A stretch of DNA of 64,000 nucleotides, taken from positions 2,170,001 to 2,234,000 of the forward strand of contig NZ_CP094656.1 of the NCBI RefSeq assembly GCF_030643805.1. The letters are read 5' to 3'. Of this stretch, positions 62,510-64,000 are shown in pieces. Both the position numbers and the translations under genes were made by a program. Each line of letters starts with the position of its first letter. Within the stretch, counting starts at the first letter, position 1. Below the pieces are notes generated by a model that worked only from the letters and a program-made list of their open reading frames with translations, was not told the origin of the DNA and made no database searches. This DNA comes from Alkalihalobacillus sp. AL-G. GTDB taxonomy: Bacteria; Bacillota; Bacilli; Bacillales; Fictibacillaceae.

Positions 62510-62580
62510 TGACCAAGGCCTCCCTAGAGGCCTCTAGCCAAGCCTTTGTGCAGGCTGAACCATAGTTACGCTTATACTAG
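62510..62580 (+). repeat. Dispersed hairpin repeat, copy C
   Basis: GCCTCTAGCCAAGCCTTTG at 62529-62547, then CAGGCTGAACCATAGTTACG and CTTATACT. It shares the GCCT-N6-AGGC hairpin and the TAGTTACGCTTATACT tail with copies A and B. Here it lies between the binding-protein and permease genes of one likely operon. Confidence 0.7.
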
Positions 62581-62654
62581 AGGCTTAAACTTTTCCACGA
62601 CGTCTATAGACTAGTTGTTGAAAATTTATTCATTTCTTGCTTGTAAGGGTAGCG

Positions 62655-62687
62655 GGGCATCATATCGGTGCCCTCTCTCTTTTTTTA
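62655..62687 (+). terminator. Intra-operon terminator-like hairpin
   Basis: GGGCA/TGCCC with a 9-nt loop followed by TCTCTCTTTTTTT. Between the binding protein and permease it probably permits partial readthrough. Confidence 0.65.
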
Positions 62688-62835
62688 TTGTAAAGTGAGC
62701 TTCAAAAAGGAAGAGGAAAAGAGCCCTCATAAAGGAAGTTCGATTAAACCTATCACGTCCTGTAATAACGTCGAACTGACTCACATCGGGTGAACCTCCG
62801 GACTTTTTGAACAACCTCTGAAAGGAGAATTGGCT

Positions 62836-63696
62836 ATGAAGAAAGAACGTGCATACATCTGGATGGCAGTACCTGCACTCATCATTTTCTTTGTTTTTCA
62901 TACGTACCCTGCTTTACAGGGAATTTTCTACAGTTTTACCGATTGGAAAGGATACGGAGACTGGAACTTTGTCGGGTTCAAAAATTATTTGAATGTCTTT
63001 CAGGATGATCGTGCTGGTAGCGCCTACCTATTTACATTCAAGTTTGCGATCGTATCTACCATTCTCGTAAATATTTTCAGTCTGTTTATTGCTGTAGGGC
63101 TTAACACTAAAATCAAGTTTCAAAAAACTCTCCGTGCTGTCTACTTTTTACCCAATATTCTAAGCATCCTGATCGTAGGTTATATTTTCAATTTTATTTT
63201 TGCTCATTTTCTACCTCAAATAGCGGATTCATTAGGAATTACAGCACTTTCGAAAAACATTCTTGGGAATCCAGATCTGGCATGGATCGGGATTGTCATT
63301 GTCGCAGTTTGGCAGGCTGTAGCTTTTAATACTATTCTTTATTTAGCTGGTCTTGCTACGATTTCAGAGGATTTGTACGAAGCAGCGAGTATTGACGGAG
63401 CAGGGGCATGGAAGAAGTTTTGGAAGATTACTTTCCCTATGATCGCACCATTTTTCACGATCAATATGGTACTTGCGATGAAAAACTTCCTGATGGTATT
63501 TGACCATATTATCGCGTTAACCGGGGGAGGGCCGGGACAGGCGACTGAATCAATATCACTTTTAATCTATCGAGGCGGTTTCCAAGGTGGCGAATTCGCT
63601 TACCAATCAGCAAACGCCGTCATTTATTTCATTGTCATTCTGGTTGTCTCTGTGGTGCAAATTAAAATATTGCAACGAAGAGAGGTGCAAGCATAA
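62836..63696 (+). CDS. Sugar ABC transporter permease (MalF/MsmF type)
   Basis: The ATG at 62836 lies behind AAAGGAGAA. The 286-residue protein has six helices; the coupling-helix signature of binding-protein-dependent permeases is EDLYEAASIDGAGAWKKFWKITFPMIAPF (about residues 178-206). It pairs with the following permease to form the channel for the sugar importer. The expected ATPase is not encoded in the visible part and may be an unlinked MsmX-type subunit. It overlaps the next gene by 1 nt. Confidence 0.92.
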   Translation: MKKERAYIWMAVPALIIFFVFHTYPALQGIFYSFTDWKGYGDWNFVGFKNYLNVFQDDRAGSAYLFTFKFAIVSTILVNIFSLFIAVGLNTKIKFQKTLRAVYFLPNILSILIVGYIFNFIFAHFLPQIADSLGITALSKNILGNPDLAWIGIVIVAVWQAVAFNTILYLAGLATISEDLYEAASIDGAGAWKKFWKITFPMIAPFFTINMVLAMKNFLMVFDHIIALTGGGPGQATESISLLIYRGGFQGGEFAYQSANAVIYFIVILVVSVVQIKILQRREVQA

Positions 63697-64000
63697 TGTT
63701 CGGCAAACGAATCAATTGGCCGGTAACGGTTCTTCTAATGCTAGGTTCTCTACTGATTTTGTTTCCATTGTATTTAACGATTACGATTGCATTGAAAACA
63801 CCGAAAGAATTGGCAAATAGTCTCTGGGCTTTACCGAAAGAATGGAAATGGCAAAACTTTTTAGATGCGATTGAATTGACAAACTTCTTTAGTGCATTGA
63901 CGAACAGTTTAATCATTACCGTTTCAGTAGTTATTTTGACGTTGTTAACCAATTCACTTGTTGCATACGCAATCGCACGTAACATGCACAAGCGATTCTA
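63696..64000 (+). CDS. Sugar ABC transporter permease (MalG/MsmG type), 5' part
   Basis: The ATG at 63696 overlaps the previous stop (TAATG). The visible 101 residues start MFGKRINWPVTVLLMLGSLL and continue with a first helix, ALKTPKELANSLWALPKEW, the typical loop between helices 1 and 2 of MalG-type permeases, and the next helix region (FSALTNSLIITVSVVI). The gene is cut by the right edge. It completes the core of the importer. Confidence 0.9.
   Translation, partial: MFGKRINWPVTVLLMLGSLLILFPLYLTITIALKTPKELANSLWALPKEWKWQNFLDAIELTNFFSALTNSLIITVSVVILTLLTNSLVAYAIARNMHKRF

Overview
The window comes from a low-GC, endospore-forming Firmicute, most likely a member of the Bacillaceae. The support is a tricistronic GerA/GerB/GerC germinant-receptor operon, two CotF-type coat proteins, AGGAGG-type ribosome binding sites, many TTG/GTG starts, and a Bacillus-style gene complement (HelD, RNase J, YkpA-type ABC-F, TcyP, ECF-type promoter). 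I do not commit to a genus. No rRNA, tRNA, CRISPR array or intact insertion sequence was seen. Both ends cut through genes.

Layout. 1-6.4 kb: a minus-strand run with a truncated secreted protein, an alkaline-phosphatase-superfamily phosphodiesterase, an EEP-family hydrolase and an ABC-F ATPase, with one PepSY-like lipoprotein on plus. 7-14.4 kb: a POT peptide transporter, a SatD/DUF3307 pair behind a duplicated inverted-repeat operator, an S9 peptidase and a two-gene ABC exporter. 14.4-17.8 kb: an accessory, decaying stretch with dispersed and palindromic repeats, a broken DUF1428 gene, a RibD/DHFR-like reductase, a GNAT acetyltransferase and an amber-interrupted membrane ORF. 17.8-25.9 kb: ProC, a large anchored beta-propeller protein behind an ECF-type promoter, DUF4395, cystine transporter TcyP, and an acyl-CoA-dehydrogenase-fold protein. 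26-27.6 kb: a second decaying patch with VOC and NRDE genes, each broken by one homopolymer indel, then a 52-bp tandem repeat array. 27.6-35.6 kb: a NERD protein, OsmC, three consecutive CBO0543-like membrane proteins, an MFS transporter, DUF3817, HelD, and a predicted small RNA diverging from helD.

35.7-43.8 kb: a two-subunit sodium:solute symporter, then release factor 3, an RNase J, a single-domain excisionase-type HTH and a SulP anion transporter all on minus, with a universal stress protein diverging. A strong hairpin bridges the RNase J stop and the RF3 start. 44-48.3 kb: a coiled-coil protein and a complete fixABCX operon (electron-bifurcating flavoprotein, quinone-type oxidoreductase and ferredoxin-like subunit). 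48.5-54.8 kb: a large Rieske-helical protein of unknown function and the ger operon. 54.9-60.1 kb: an orphan cyanophycinase, an amine-oxidase/desaturase-type flavoprotein, a sulfite-oxidase-like molybdoenzyme, coat proteins and CorA. 60.1-64 kb: a LacI regulator with a carbohydrate ABC importer (binding protein, two permeases, the second truncated), each unit preceded by the same GTAAACGTTTAC operator.

Functional themes. Transport and redox dominate. The LacI/ABC locus forms a self-contained sugar-uptake regulon, and FixABCX would supply low-potential electrons. The points I would look at first are the predicted small RNA next to helD, the three-copy dispersed hairpin repeat, the RNase J/RF3 coupling hairpin, the SatD operator pair and the 52-bp tandem hairpin array. 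All functional statements rest on motif recognition by eye; no database search was run.
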